In this document: positions 46,441 through 55,395 of the stretch, in pieces
How positions within the stretch are numbered: the first letter of the stretch is position 1
How the letters are laid out: every line of letters begins with the position of its first letter
Source: Flammeovirga yaeyamensis
GTDB lineage: Bacteria > Bacteroidota > Bacteroidia > Cytophagales > Flammeovirgaceae
NCBI RefSeq assembly: GCF_018736045.1
Contig: NZ_CP076132.1
Coordinates: 4,015,501-4,079,500, forward strand
Direction: 5' to 3'
Length of the DNA stretch: 64,000 bases
Position numbers and translations under genes: made by a program
Notes under the pieces: generated by a model
The model's input: only the letters and a program-made list of their open reading frames with translations
Databases searched by the model: none
What the model was told of the DNA's origin: nothing

Positions 46441-47526
46441 ATGTCTTTCAACATTAATGATATCAAGCCAGGTGTAATCACTGGTGAGGACGTAGAAAAA
46501 GTATATCAATACGCACTAGAAAAAGGTTTTGCTCTTCCTGCAGTAAACTGTGTAGGTACTAACTCAGTAAACGCTGTTATGGAAACTGCTGCGAAATTGA
46601 AAGCTCCAGTTATTATTCAGTTCTCAAACGGTGGTGCTTCTTTCTACGCTGGTAAAGGCATTAAAGGTGAAGGTCAAGCAGCTGCAATCGCTGGTGCAAT
46701 CGCCGGTGCTAAGCACGTTCACGAATTGGCTGAGCAATATGGTGCTCGTGTTATCTTGAACACTGACCACTGTGCTAAAAAATTACTTCCTTGGATCGAC
46801 GGTCTTTTAGACGCATCTGAAAAATTCTATGCTGAGACTGGTAAGCCATTATTCTCTTCTCATATGATCGACCTTTCTGAGGAGTCATTAGAAGAAAACA
46901 TGGAGATCTCTGGTAAATACTTCGAGCGTATGGCTAAAATGGGTCAAACTCTTGAGATCGAATTAGGTATCACTGGTGGTGAGGAAGATGGTGTTGACAA
47001 CTCTGATGTTGATCCTTCACGTCTTTACACTCAACCTTCAGAAGTTGACTACGCTTACGAGCAATTAGGTAAAATCGACCACAAATTCTTAGTAGCTGCA
47101 TCTTTCGGTAACGTTCACGGTGTATACAAGCCAGGTAACGTGAAGTTGACTCCAACTATCTTGGACGATTCTCAAAAGTTCATCTCTGAGAAGCACGGTA
47201 CTGACACTAAGAAGCCAGTTAAATTCGTATTCCACGGTGGTTCTGGATCTTCTTTAGAAGAAATTCGTGAAGGTATCTCTTACGGTGTAATCAAAATGAA
47301 CATCGATACTGATACTCAGTGGGCTACTTGGGATGGTATCCGCGGTTATGACGCTAAATACCACGATTACCTTCAAGGTCAAATCGGTAACCCAGAGGGT
47401 GCTGACGAGCCAAACAAGAAATACTACGACCCACGTAAGTGGTTAAGAGTTTCTGAAGAGTCAATGATTACTCGTTTAGAGCAAGCATTCGCTGACTTGA
47501 ATGACGTAAACATCTTCCAAGACTAA
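46441..47526 (+). CDS. fbaA: Class II fructose-bisphosphate aldolase
   Basis: A 361-residue zinc-dependent aldolase of glycolysis and gluconeogenesis, cleaving fructose 1,6-bisphosphate. It follows E. coli FbaA closely: KPGVITGEDVEKV, FALPAVNCVGTNSVNAV, NTDHCAKKLLPW with the catalytic and zinc-binding residues, HGGSGSS near the phosphate site and NIDTDTQWA. The start at 46441 lies after a -7 element and a dyad. A strong bidirectional terminator follows. Codons are noticeably GC-richer and more regular than in the neighbours, in line with high expression. Confidence 0.97.
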   Translation: MSFNINDIKPGVITGEDVEKVYQYALEKGFALPAVNCVGTNSVNAVMETAAKLKAPVIIQFSNGGASFYAGKGIKGEGQAAAIAGAIAGAKHVHELAEQYGARVILNTDHCAKKLLPWIDGLLDASEKFYAETGKPLFSSHMIDLSEESLEENMEISGKYFERMAKMGQTLEIELGITGGEEDGVDNSDVDPSRLYTQPSEVDYAYEQLGKIDHKFLVAASFGNVHGVYKPGNVKLTPTILDDSQKFISEKHGTDTKKPVKFVFHGGSGSSLEEIREGISYGVIKMNIDTDTQWATWDGIRGYDAKYHDYLQGQIGNPEGADEPNKKYYDPRKWLRVSEESMITRLEQAFADLNDVNIFQD

Positions 47527-47547
47527 GTCTAGAGGGTTTTAGATATT

Positions 47548-47585
47548 AAAAAAGGTGATCTCATTTAGTTGAGATCACCTTTTTT
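47548..47585. terminator. Bidirectional terminator between fbaA and cytochrome b561 gene
   Basis: AAAAAAGGTGATCTCA pairs with TGAGATCACCTTTTTT (16 bp including the A/T tails, 6-base loop), giving a T-run in both directions between two convergent genes. Confidence 0.92.
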
Positions 47586-47602
47586 ATTATATCAAAATCT
47601 TA

Positions 47603-48175
47603 TTATTTATTCTTACCACTTATCATTTCAGAAATAATATTCTTCTGATCGGTTAATTCTGCTGCTACCACTCCTACCAAGTGAATCACTAAGAAACCAA
47701 CCAAGTAGTATAACGATAATTTATGCAGATCTTCCATTAATTCATGATCGCCAATATCATTAATAATAAACATACCTGTTAATAATGATGCTGCGACAAG
47801 CACATAGAATAATGCATACAACACCCATTGGAATTTTTCTTTTCCTGTAGCCTCAGAAGAAGAAATTGTGGTCAGTTTAATTCCTCTCTCTTTGATATTC
47901 AATAAGACTCTTAAAGATAAAAGTCCGATCATCAAATAGCCAGCATAAATGTGCCATGTCCACATCTGTCCACGAATTACTTTGGCAATTTTTACGGAAT
48001 CTTTTTTGGTGATGGAAATATCAAGATTTGATAATTGTTCAGTAATAATATCACTCATAAGATATTTATTCATCCAATTCATTCTTAAAAAAATTGTCAG
48101 AGTGATGAATAACATAGTAAATGCAATCAGCCAATGTAGAATTCTATGTGGTGCTGAAAAATTATTGTTTGTCAT
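47603..48175 (-). CDS. Cytochrome b561-type membrane protein
   Basis: 190 residues with four membrane helices. Histidines suited to bind two haem b groups are in place: His14 in PHRILHW, His75 in MWTWHIYAGY, His151 in DLHKLSLYYLV and His165 in FLVIHLVG. The form resembles CybB-like di-haem quinol oxidases or electron-transfer proteins. It stands alone; no partner soluble cytochrome or oxidoreductase is next to it, so the electron acceptor is unknown. Confidence 0.85.
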   Translation of the reverse strand: MTNNNFSAPHRILHWLIAFTMLFITLTIFLRMNWMNKYLMSDIITEQLSNLDISITKKDSVKIAKVIRGQMWTWHIYAGYLMIGLLSLRVLLNIKERGIKLTTISSSEATGKEKFQWVLYALFYVLVAASLLTGMFIINDIGDHELMEDLHKLSLYYLVGFLVIHLVGVVAAELTDQKNIISEMISGKNK

Positions 48176-48224
48176 AGTGAAAAAAATTTAGCGCTTGGTG
48201 ATAAAAAGAAGAGTACTAATTTGA

Positions 48225-49091
48225 TTAGATTTCATAATCCGGCATCTTCCATTTTCCTTTCAATTTATATAGATTTTTTTTAATGAAAGGCATATCCTCA
48301 TAATTACGTTTAGGAATACTTAAAACCTGAGGGTCAATATTTTTGATCTTATTGGTAATGTCTTCTTCATTGGTATTCTTCTCAAAGAATTCAGCTAACA
48401 CTTGCCTAAATTCTTTAAAATTCCAATAATGATATATACTATCCTCAGCACTCTCAACTTTTGCTGATTGATTGAATATAGTTGTAAAAGCAAACTGTTC
48501 GACAATATGTTTTTGATAAGAAGGATACATATCATCAGTCATAGTTAATACTTTTTCAATAAGGTCATTATATCTAGAATTCCAACCTAAAACCCCAGCA
48601 TTCCACATCTCATTATTGAACTTTTGATGTTCATAATTAGTATCAAGATGTTTCTTCAGCTTTTTAAAAACCAAGTTTTTAGAGGCTTTAGTTATTTCGC
48701 CTTCATTCTGATGCATTATCAAATGTCCATTTTGGATAGATGTAAATAAAACATCTGGTGATGTAATAAAAGTTGTATCAGTGTCAAGGTATAAATAATT
48801 GATATTTTCATTACCATATTTATGAATAGTATCTTGAATTACCTTAATCTTTACTCTATGAACAAAATTAAATTCTCCCTTCCATTTCTGAATTGTATCC
48901 TGATCAATAGAACAATAATTGATATTTAACCTCTCAGGTAGGAGCGAACTGAAGACCTCTTTTTGATCAGTATAAATCACAATCTGGTCAACATCACTTT
49001 TAAAAGTATGCAGAGTATAAATGCTATAAATACATTCATATAAGATCTCTTTTAATCCGTACGCTTGATATATAAGGATATTCTTGCTCAT
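48225..49091 (-). CDS. Glycosyltransferase-like protein (GT-A fold)
   Basis: 288 residues with a DxD-type metal and nucleotide-sugar motif YLYLDTDTTF (about 100-109), preceded by a Rossmann-type N terminus (NILIYQAYGLKEILYE) and followed by NEMWNAGVLGWNSRY, the acceptor-loop pattern common in small GT-A enzymes. It probably adds a sugar to a surface polysaccharide or lipid, but donor and acceptor are unknown. It is not part of a visible glycan cluster. Confidence 0.75.
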   Translation of the reverse strand: MSKNILIYQAYGLKEILYECIYSIYTLHTFKSDVDQIVIYTDQKEVFSSLLPERLNINYCSIDQDTIQKWKGEFNFVHRVKIKVIQDTIHKYGNENINYLYLDTDTTFITSPDVLFTSIQNGHLIMHQNEGEITKASKNLVFKKLKKHLDTNYEHQKFNNEMWNAGVLGWNSRYNDLIEKVLTMTDDMYPSYQKHIVEQFAFTTIFNQSAKVESAEDSIYHYWNFKEFRQVLAEFFEKNTNEEDITNKIKNIDPQVLSIPKRNYEDMPFIKKNLYKLKGKWKMPDYEI

Positions 49092-49110
49092 AAAATGAAT
49101 TTACAAATAG

Positions 49111-49158
49111 GGCTGTATCAAAAACCCCAGATTTAAATCCGGGGTTATTGATACAGCC
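49111..49158 (-). terminator. Long hairpin terminator downstream of aroC
   Basis: GGCTGTATCA...AACCCC pairs with GGGGTT...TGATACAGCC over more than 20 bp, with minor mismatches and a small AT-rich loop, starting 12 bases after the aroC stop. The T-run on the minus strand is weak (CCTATTTG), so termination may lean on the long stem. Confidence 0.75.
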
Positions 49159-49169
49159 TTATTATTTTA

Positions 49170-50261
49170 CTATTTTTTAAACTGATCCAATCGATTACCA
49201 TTCGATCTTACGACCATATCTGCAATAGTTAAAGCAGACATCGCTTCTACGATTGGTACAGCTCTCGGAACCACACATGGATCGTGACGTCCTTTTCCAG
49301 AAACAGTGGCAGCATTTCCTTCTTTATCGATAGAATCCTGATCGACCATAATCGTCGCTACAGGTTTAAATGCTGTTCTAAAATAAATATCTTCTCCATT
49401 GGAAATACCACCTTGGATACCGCCAGATAAGTTGGTTTTAGTTCTTACTTTACCACTCTCATCTGTATAAAAGGCATCGTTGTGAGTAGATCCTCTTAGT
49501 TTCGTGCCCTCAAAGCCGCTTCCGTATTCAAAACCTTTACAAGCATTGATACTTAGCATTGCTTTACCTAATTCAGCGTTTAAACGATCGAAAACGGGTT
49601 CACCAAGACCTGCTGGCACACCAGAAATTACACATGATACAATACCTCCGATAGTATCTCTATCCTTACGTACTCCATCAATTAGTTCGATCATTTGCTC
49701 TGCCTTTACAGGATCAGGACAACGAACAATATTTTTCTCGATTTCATCAAAATCAAATGTTGAGTAATCATCTGAAACCCTTACGTCTCCTACTTCAGAT
49801 ACGTAAGCGTGGAAATCGATTCCTAAACTCTTTAAAAATAATTTAGCGACTGCACCTGCTGCTACACGAGCCGCAGTTTCTCTTGCAGAAGATCTTCCTC
49901 CTCCTCTATAATCTCTCACTCCATATTTTGTATGGTAAGTGTAATCAGCGTGGGATGGTCTGAAAACATCTTTAATGTGAGAGTAATCTTTACTTCTTTG
50001 GTCTTGATTCCAAATCAATAAAGCGATAGGTGTCCCTGTAGTTACCTCTTCGAAAACGCCAGATAGAACTTCTACGCTATCTGCCTCTTTTCTTTGAGTC
50101 GTAATCTTAGACTGACCAGGTTTTCTTCTATCTAATTCTTTTTGGATATATTCTAGGTCAAACGGTACGCCTGCTGGGCATCCATCAATGGTTACACCAA
50201 TCGCACGACCGTGAGATTCTCCAAAAGTTGTGATTCGAAATGCTTTTCCAAACGTATTCAT
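49170..50261 (-). CDS. aroC: Chorismate synthase
   Basis: A 363-residue FMN-dependent enzyme that makes chorismate from EPSP in the last step of the shikimate pathway. The hallmarks are [18 protein letters not shown] near the N terminus, [18 protein letters not shown] (about 124-141) and [18 protein letters not shown] near the C terminus. Full length for the family. A -7 element lies about 25-30 bases upstream of the ATG. Confidence 0.98.
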   Translation of the reverse strand: MNTFGKAFRITTFGESHGRAIGVTIDGCPAGVPFDLEYIQKELDRRKPGQSKITTQRKEADSVEVLSGVFEEVTTGTPIALLIWNQDQRSKDYSHIKDVFRPSHADYTYHTKYGVRDYRGGGRSSARETAARVAAGAVAKLFLKSLGIDFHAYVSEVGDVRVSDDYSTFDFDEIEKNIVRCPDPVKAEQMIELIDGVRKDRDTIGGIVSCVISGVPAGLGEPVFDRLNAELGKAMLSINACKGFEYGSGFEGTKLRGSTHNDAFYTDESGKVRTKTNLSGGIQGGISNGEDIYFRTAFKPVATIMVDQDSIDKEGNAATVSGKGRHDPCVVPRAVPIVEAMSALTIADMVVRSNGNRLDQFKK

Positions 50262-50284
50262 TACCTAATTTGTTAGTTCTGACA

Positions 50285-50292
50285 CAAAAATA
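50285..50292 (-). promoter_or_regulatory. -7 promoter element TATTTTTG of aroC
   Basis: The minus strand matches TAnnTTTG exactly, 24 bases before the aroC ATG, giving a very short leader. The -33 element is not recognised. Confidence 0.4.
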
Positions 50293-50544
50293 TGATCTTT
50301 TTTTATTATAAACTGAACTGACTTAAAAATAATATCCTCAGTAGGTTATGTTCACATCAATTTTGTCAAATTTACAATCAAATAACTGTTTAATTGTAAA
50401 TATTTCACAATTAAAAGTTGATTTCTTATAAAACTGTGAATTATTTATAACCGTTCAATCGTTATTAATTCCAAAGAAACACACTTTAAGACATGAAGTT
50501 AAAATAAATTTGGTTTTGATGAGTATTTCTAAAATTGTTCAAGT

Positions 50545-50552
50545 TATATTTG
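50545..50552 (+). promoter_or_regulatory. -7 promoter element TATATTTG of the STAS-purA unit
   Basis: Exact consensus match 69 bases before the STAS ATG. The nearest TTTG upstream is 26 bases away, longer than the ideal 19. Confidence 0.45.
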
Positions 50553-50554
50553 TG

Positions 50555-50574
50555 AGGTTTTTCACAAAAAACCT
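50555..50574 (+). repeat. Leader hairpin AGGTTTTT-CACA-AAAAACCT
   Basis: A perfect 8-bp inverted repeat with a 4-base loop lies right at the expected transcription start, 46 bases upstream of the STAS ATG. It may be an operator or a 5' UTR stem; there is no T-run beyond it, so termination is unlikely. Confidence 0.45.
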
Positions 50575-50620
50575 GATTTCGATGAAAAATTTCCTTGAAC
50601 TTAGGTAAAACTAGAAATTT

Positions 50621-50965
50621 ATGGAATACAGCTTCTTAATTTATGATGGAGTGATCACTGTAAAGTTAAAGGGGGATTTCCTTGGCCATCCCGAAGAGAA
50701 AAGTTTCATTAGAGACTCTAAACTTTTCACAAGGTCTGGAATTACCGACTTTATTATTGATGCCACTCATATTAATCATATGAACAGTGGAGGCTTGAGC
50801 ATGTTAGTGAGATTATATACGGATATATCACAAAGAAATGGACGTATGTTATTGATCTCCTCACCTACTCAATTAACCAAGCTTTTAAAAATAACTAAGC
50901 TAGATAAGGTATTTCAAACTTCTAGTTCTAGAAGTAAAGCCCTACAGACACTGAGATTGTCGTAA
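50621..50965 (+). CDS. STAS-domain protein (anti-sigma factor antagonist-like)
   Basis: A 114-residue single STAS domain of the SpoIIAA/RsbV type. FIIDATHINHMNSGGLSML contains the switch serine (Ser56) where a partner kinase would phosphorylate it, with the usual beta-strand-Asp start. No anti-sigma kinase or phosphatase gene is adjacent; the next gene is purA, 50 bases downstream. It may act in a partner-switch with proteins encoded elsewhere. Confidence 0.85.
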   Translation: MEYSFLIYDGVITVKLKGDFLGHPEEKSFIRDSKLFTRSGITDFIIDATHINHMNSGGLSMLVRLYTDISQRNGRMLLISSPTQLTKLLKITKLDKVFQTSSSRSKALQTLRLS

Positions 50966-51015
50966 TCTCATTTCTATTAAATTAATACATATCAAAAATA
51001 TAATTCATTCACAAG

Positions 51016-52281
51016 ATGGATATTCTTTTAGGCATGCAGTGGGGAGATGAAGGAAAAGGCAAAGTTGTCGATGTCCTCGCTCCAAAATATGACGTTGTTG
51101 CACGTTTCCAGGGTGGACCAAACGCTGGACACACATTGGAATTTGATGGTAAAAAGTTCGTTCTGCATCAAATCCCTTCAGGTGTTTTCCAAGAAGGTAC
51201 ATCAAATATTATCGGAAACGGTGTTGTTCTTGATATTCGTATCTTCCGTGAGGAGATCGAAAAATTAGAAACAGCAGGTTATAAAGTGAAAGACAAAATC
51301 TTATTGTCGAAGAAAACTCACTTAATTATCCCTACACACCGTCTACTTGATGCGGCCTACGAGAAAAGTAAAGGTGATCAAAAAATTGGTTCTACTTTAA
51401 AAGGTATTGGACCAACTTACCAAGATAAATCAGCTCGTGTTGGTTTAAGAACTGGTGATTTATTCTCGGAAAACTTCCAAGAAAAATACGAAGCATTAAA
51501 AGCAAAGCATGTTGAAATCTTAAACTTCTATAAGTTCGATTTCTCTGAGATGCTTCCAGAAATGGAGGAAGAATTCTTCCAAGCTGTGGAGTACACAAAG
51601 ACTTTAAACTTTGTCAACTCTGAGTACTTCGTAAACGATGCTCTTAAAGATGGTAAGAAAGTATTGGCTGAAGGTGCTCAAGGTTCTTTATTGGATGTTG
51701 ACTTCGGTTCTTACCCTTTCGTTACTTCTTCTAACACATTTGCAGCAGGTGCTTCTACTGGTTTAGGTGTTGCTCCTAACGCTCAGAAGAACATCTACGG
51801 TATCTTTAAAGCTTATTGTACTCGTGTAGGTTCTGGTCCATTCCCAACAGAATTATTTGATAAAACTGGTGAGGATCTTCAAAACCTTGGTCACGAATTC
51901 GGTGCAACTACTGGTCGTCGTAGAAGATGTGGTTGGTTAGACCTTCCAATCTTGAAATACGCAGTAATGCTAAACGGTGCTACTGAGTTGTTCATGATGA
52001 AAGCTGACGTAATGAATACTTTCGAGGAAATCAAAGTATGTACTGAGTACTTATTAAAAGACGGTACAAAAACTACAGAGGTTCCTTACGACTTAGAAGA
52101 CATCAAAGAGCCAGTGTATACTACGCTTAAAGGATGGAATCAAGAAGTAGATGTAAAACTTCCTTTCGAAGAGTTACCTCAAGCACTTCTAGATTACGTA
52201 AAATATATTGAAGATTATATCGGTGTTCCAGTCACTATGGTTTCTATGGGGCCAGATCGTGAGGAGACAATTATGAAGTAA
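51016..52281 (+). CDS. purA: Adenylosuccinate synthetase
   Basis: 421 residues. It joins IMP and aspartate with GTP to form adenylosuccinate, the first committed step to AMP. The P-loop QWGDEGKGKVVD (about 9-20), GPNAGHTL with the catalytic His, GIGPTYQDKSARVGLR and the TTGRRRRCGWLDL loop are all intact. Followed by a strong terminator and preceded at 50 bases by the STAS gene, with which it may share a transcript. Confidence 0.98.
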   Translation: MDILLGMQWGDEGKGKVVDVLAPKYDVVARFQGGPNAGHTLEFDGKKFVLHQIPSGVFQEGTSNIIGNGVVLDIRIFREEIEKLETAGYKVKDKILLSKKTHLIIPTHRLLDAAYEKSKGDQKIGSTLKGIGPTYQDKSARVGLRTGDLFSENFQEKYEALKAKHVEILNFYKFDFSEMLPEMEEEFFQAVEYTKTLNFVNSEYFVNDALKDGKKVLAEGAQGSLLDVDFGSYPFVTSSNTFAAGASTGLGVAPNAQKNIYGIFKAYCTRVGSGPFPTELFDKTGEDLQNLGHEFGATTGRRRRCGWLDLPILKYAVMLNGATELFMMKADVMNTFEEIKVCTEYLLKDGTKTTEVPYDLEDIKEPVYTTLKGWNQEVDVKLPFEELPQALLDYVKYIEDYIGVPVTMVSMGPDREETIMK

Positions 52282-52301
52282 TCTTTTATTAAAGATATTT
52301 C

Positions 52302-52333
52302 AAGCCTTTCCATTTTTTGGAAAGGCTTTTTTT
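52302..52333 (+). terminator. Terminator of purA
   Basis: AAGCCTTTCC and GGAAAGGCTT form a perfect 10-bp stem with a 7-base T-rich loop and run into TTTTTTT, 20 bases after the stop. Confidence 0.92.
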
Positions 52334-52449
52334 ATGTATAATTTGTAGAATTAACTTATATTTTCTTAATAATTGAACTAATAAGAAACTTATCAATCAA
52401 ATAAAGAGTTTTATGTAATACAGGACTACTTTATTAAACCATTATAATC

Positions 52450-52653
52450 ATGGAAGTACAAAGCTTAATGGAACAATTAGTTGATTGCTTCAAGACTTTC
52501 AAAGATTCAAAAGTAATCTGTGCATCGAAAGATGGAGAGTTAATTGTTCCACAATCGGAAAAAGAGGCATTGGAATTAGTAAAAGCAGGATACACTGCTT
52601 ACTTCCGACAAGACCTCAAAAAAGAACTAGGTACTGAAGACCTTTTCTATTAA
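52450..52653 (+). CDS. Hypothetical 67-residue protein
   Basis: A small soluble protein with helical N-terminal half (MEVQSLMEQLVDCFKTFKDS), a middle strand (KVICASKDGELIVP) and helical end (SEKEALELVKAGYTAYFRQD). The acidic/basic balance and codon use look genic, and a hairpin follows the stop. No family recognised. Confidence 0.6.
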   Translation: MEVQSLMEQLVDCFKTFKDSKVICASKDGELIVPQSEKEALELVKAGYTAYFRQDLKKELGTEDLFY

Positions 52654-52656
52654 AAA

Positions 52657-52686
52657 AAGCATGCTTCAAAAAATTGAAACATGCTT
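52657..52686 (-). terminator. Hairpin with minus-strand T-run, distal terminator of the SDR operon
   Basis: AAGCATGCTTCAA pairs with TTGAAACATGCTT (13 bp with one mismatch, 4-base loop). The T-run is on the minus strand (CTTTTTTTA), so it serves the convergent nucleotidyltransferase-methyltransferase-SDR operon; the stem may also help 3' end formation of the small plus-strand gene. Confidence 0.7.
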
Positions 52687-52696
52687 ATTGAAAACC

Positions 52697-52718
52697 GCCC
52701 TAAACGTAAGTCTAGGGC
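52697..52718 (-). terminator. Proximal terminator of the SDR operon
   Basis: GCCCTAGAC and GTTTAGGGC on the minus strand form a 9-bp stem with one mismatch, followed by GGTTTTC, 11 bases after the SDR stop. Two hairpins in series end this operon. Confidence 0.6.
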
Positions 52719-52729
52719 TTAATTATGTC

Positions 52730-53485
52730 TTAAAGATTCTTATTCACAATTGTAGCGGATGCTTGTGCTGTTGGGTAAATCACCAAGTCAGCAATATTTA
52801 CCGAACTTCTTCTTGATATCATAAAGAAAATCACATCTGCAATGTCTTCTGCGTACAAAGGGGTGTACCCTTGGTAAACTCCCTCAGCTTTTTCAGTATC
52901 ACCTTTGAATCTTACTTCAGAAAACTCTGTATGTACCAATCCTGGATGTACCGCCCCCACACGAATACCGAATTCATTTAAATCGTATCTCATTGCTTCA
53001 TTTAATGCATTTACTGCAAACTTCGACGCATTATAAACATTACCGTTAGGATAAACATCCTTACCAGCAATAGAACCAATATTAATAATGTGTCCAGATT
53101 TTCTTTCTGTCATCTGAGCAATAATAGCCTTGGAAACATATAACAAACCTTTCACATTAATATCGATCATGGCATCCCAATCATCTACATCTCCGTCTTG
53201 AATTGAAGATAAACCATGAGCATTTCCTGCGTTATTTACTAAAATATCTACCTGAGCAAAATCTTCTGGAAGGCTTTCTATCTTAGCAAATACATCTTTT
53301 TTATCTCTTACATCAAATGACAAAGTATGTACATCTGTTTTCTCACTTAATTGCGTTTTTAAAGTTTCTAAGCGATCCGCCCTTCTTCCACAAATAATTA
53401 AACGGATGCCATTATCAGCAAATAATTCTGCAGTTGCTTTACCTATTCCTGAAGTTGCGCCAGTGATTAGTGCCGTCTTTTTCAT
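52730..53485 (-). CDS. Short-chain dehydrogenase/reductase (YdfG-like)
   Basis: 251 residues when started at ATG 53485. The open frame extends to 53506, but ATG 53485 overlaps the previous stop as ATGA and places the cofactor motif TGATSGIG at residues 8-15, as expected. NNAG (84-87) and the catalytic Ser138, Tyr151 and Lys155 (YNASK) are present. A basic residue after the second strand (GRRADR) favours NADP(H). YdfG-like enzymes reduce 3-hydroxy acids or semialdehydes; the real substrate is unknown. It is last of three overlapping genes. Confidence 0.92.
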   Translation of the reverse strand: MKKTALITGATSGIGKATAELFADNGIRLIICGRRADRLETLKTQLSEKTDVHTLSFDVRDKKDVFAKIESLPEDFAQVDILVNNAGNAHGLSSIQDGDVDDWDAMIDINVKGLLYVSKAIIAQMTERKSGHIINIGSIAGKDVYPNGNVYNASKFAVNALNEAMRYDLNEFGIRVGAVHPGLVHTEFSEVRFKGDTEKAEGVYQGYTPLYAEDIADVIFFMISRRSSVNIADLVIYPTAQASATIVNKNL

Positions 53486-54063
53486 GATTTCTTTTTTTGA
53501 AAACACATCATCGACATCTCCATTACATGTTCTTCTGTCTCATGAGGAGGTAAATATCGATGAGCGATATGATGATTGAATTGATATTCTAAATTAGGAT
53601 AATCTTTCTTAAATAAAGATTTGAGATGTTGTTCTCTCATATTCCACTGATGTGTAATTAACAACACATACCCATAATTTACGAGGGATTTTTCGATTCG
53701 ATCAAATAATAAACTTTCATTATCTAAATCTTCGAACTGACAATGAATGACAGCATCAAGAAGTATTACCTGATAATTTTGATCAATGTTGTAGTCAAAG
53801 ATATCGGCAACAATTCCTTTCACCCTATTATTTGATGTTGCTACAGTTTGATCAATCCCAACCTTAGAAAGGTCCACAGCTGTTACTTCGAAACCTAAGG
53901 CATCAGCCATAAGTGCATTACGTCCCTGCCCACTTCCAAGATCCAAAAGGTTCTTTTTCTCCTTTATATCTTCCAAAAATGCTTTTAGTTCTTTATAGCT
54001 ATCACCAAAAGCATTTTTATTAAGATAGAACTGATCCCACTCTTTTATTTTATCAGTTTCCAA
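53482..54063 (-). CDS. Class I SAM-dependent methyltransferase
   Basis: 193 residues with the SAM-binding motif LLDLGSGQGRNAL (about 39-51), the acidic ribose contact VTAVDLS (about 60-66) and a post-II motif VILLDAVIHC. It overlaps the upstream nucleotidyltransferase gene by 11 bases and the downstream SDR gene by 4 (ATGA), so the three are translationally coupled. The acceptor is unknown; the sugar-nucleotide neighbour hints at a sugar or thiopurine-like small-molecule substrate, which is inference. Confidence 0.88.
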   Translation of the reverse strand: METDKIKEWDQFYLNKNAFGDSYKELKAFLEDIKEKKNLLDLGSGQGRNALMADALGFEVTAVDLSKVGIDQTVATSNNRVKGIVADIFDYNIDQNYQVILLDAVIHCQFEDLDNESLLFDRIEKSLVNYGYVLLITHQWNMREQHLKSLFKKDYPNLEYQFNHHIAHRYLPPHETEEHVMEMSMMCFQKKKS

Positions 54064-55063
54064 AGTTTATTTCTGTATGATCTCCTAAGTTTAAACTTTG
54101 TGCCACCCCTTTTAAAGTCGAATCGTGGCCGACCAAAGAGTTTTTCAGCAATAAATCTTTTAGATTTGTATAAGCCCCTATGATAGAATTACTGATATTA
54201 CAATTTTCGATTTTAGCTTCTTCTCCAATCACTACATTTGGTCCTATAATAGAATTCTTAATGACAGTATTCTTACCAATTTTTACTGGAGGAATAATCA
54301 CAGTATTTTTACTATTCACATCCTCTATTTTAGTGGCATTAAAATCAGGACGATTTAATAATGTAGCATTAGCCTCAAGCAAAGAATACTTTGCTCCGCA
54401 ATCGTACCAATTTTCTACAAATTGAATATCAAACTCCACGCCCTCTTGTAACATTTTTTGTAAACCGTCGGTGATCACAAACTCATTATTTACCGTTTTA
54501 TTACTCGCCAATACATAGCGCATAGCATCCAACAGTTTAGGAACATCTGTGATTTTATAAATTCCGACCAAACCAATATTTGATTTTGGAATAGTTGGCC
54601 TCTCTATAAACTTTCTAACTTTGGTTCCGTTTTTTAATTCAGTTACACCATAATCACCCGGCGTTTCTACTTTCTGAACACCCACTACAGAATTAGGTAC
54701 CTTCAGCATTTGTTCGATGTCTATATTTACGATAGAATCTCCCAAACATATCATTACTTCTTTTTCTTCGAGAATGTGTTTCTCTGCAACCAACACAGCA
54801 TGTGCAGACCCTTCTCTGGGTATCTGTACCACAAATTCGAATTTGATTTTAGTGTTTTTATAATTTTCTTGAATAAAGGATTCTATTCTAGCTCCCATAT
54901 ACCCAATGATAATAATAAACTCATCAAAACCTGTTTCTATAAATTTATCGATAATATGAGCGATAACAGGTTTTCCAGCTACTGGAAGTAATGCTTTAGG
55001 TTGCGTATTGGTAAGTGGCCTTAAATTCGACCCCCGACCCGCAACAGGGATTAATACTTTCAT
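54053..55063 (-). CDS. Sugar-phosphate nucleotidyltransferase with left-handed beta-helix
   Basis: 336 residues. The N-terminal Rossmann-type domain (1-235) has the nucleotide signature PVAGRGSNLRPLT followed by PKALLPVAGKP, and the metal-binding region CLGDSIVNID. The C-terminal part (about 245-330) has hexapeptide repeats (VIIPPVKIGKNTVIKNSIIG) forming a left-handed helix that may trimerise it. It resembles glucose-1-phosphate thymidylyl/uridylyl/mannose-1-phosphate guanylyl transferases, but the exact sugar and base are not clear. First gene of the three-gene unit. Confidence 0.88.
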   Translation of the reverse strand: MKVLIPVAGRGSNLRPLTNTQPKALLPVAGKPVIAHIIDKFIETGFDEFIIIIGYMGARIESFIQENYKNTKIKFEFVVQIPREGSAHAVLVAEKHILEEKEVMICLGDSIVNIDIEQMLKVPNSVVGVQKVETPGDYGVTELKNGTKVRKFIERPTIPKSNIGLVGIYKITDVPKLLDAMRYVLASNKTVNNEFVITDGLQKMLQEGVEFDIQFVENWYDCGAKYSLLEANATLLNRPDFNATKIEDVNSKNTVIIPPVKIGKNTVIKNSIIGPNVVIGEEAKIENCNISNSIIGAYTNLKDLLLKNSLVGHDSTLKGVAQSLNLGDHTEINFGN

Positions 55064-55395
55064 TTATATGGTATCGTTAGGTTTACAATCTTTTGATAAA
55101 AATAATTGTCCAACCTAGTAAATAATCAACTACTTTAAAGTAAAATGTAGTAATTTTGCTATTAGATATGAATGTATGTGATTTTGATCACAACATGAAC
55201 TCTAAAGTTAACTCCAAGACAATAATTATATTGATTCAATTTGGGTGTTTACAGCTAAAAAACTAATTAAGAATTAACTATATTTCATTTAACTGTTCCA
55301 CATCAAAAATTAGTCAATATTTGTCTGAGTACAAATTTATAACTTGGATTAAAAACTTAAAACCTAAATTTATTATCAAACTTAATTCGAATCTA

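Larger units (their letters stand above)
50262..50620. promoter_or_regulatory. Divergent intergenic region aroC / STAS gene
   Basis: A 359-base AT-rich gap with a minus-strand -7 element at 50285-50292, a plus-strand -7 element at 50545-50552 and a leader hairpin at 50555-50574. No ORF was seen. Confidence 0.5.

Noticed and set aside
53486-53506. Longer SDR start at 53506
   Set aside because: The ATGA overlap at 53482-53485 and the usual distance to TGATSGIG favour ATG 53485.
55321-55395. Longer N terminus of the cytochrome c peroxidase from TTG 55321
   Set aside because: It would place 25 polar/basic residues before an otherwise perfect lipoprotein signal peptide; ATG 55396 or 55402 is far more likely.
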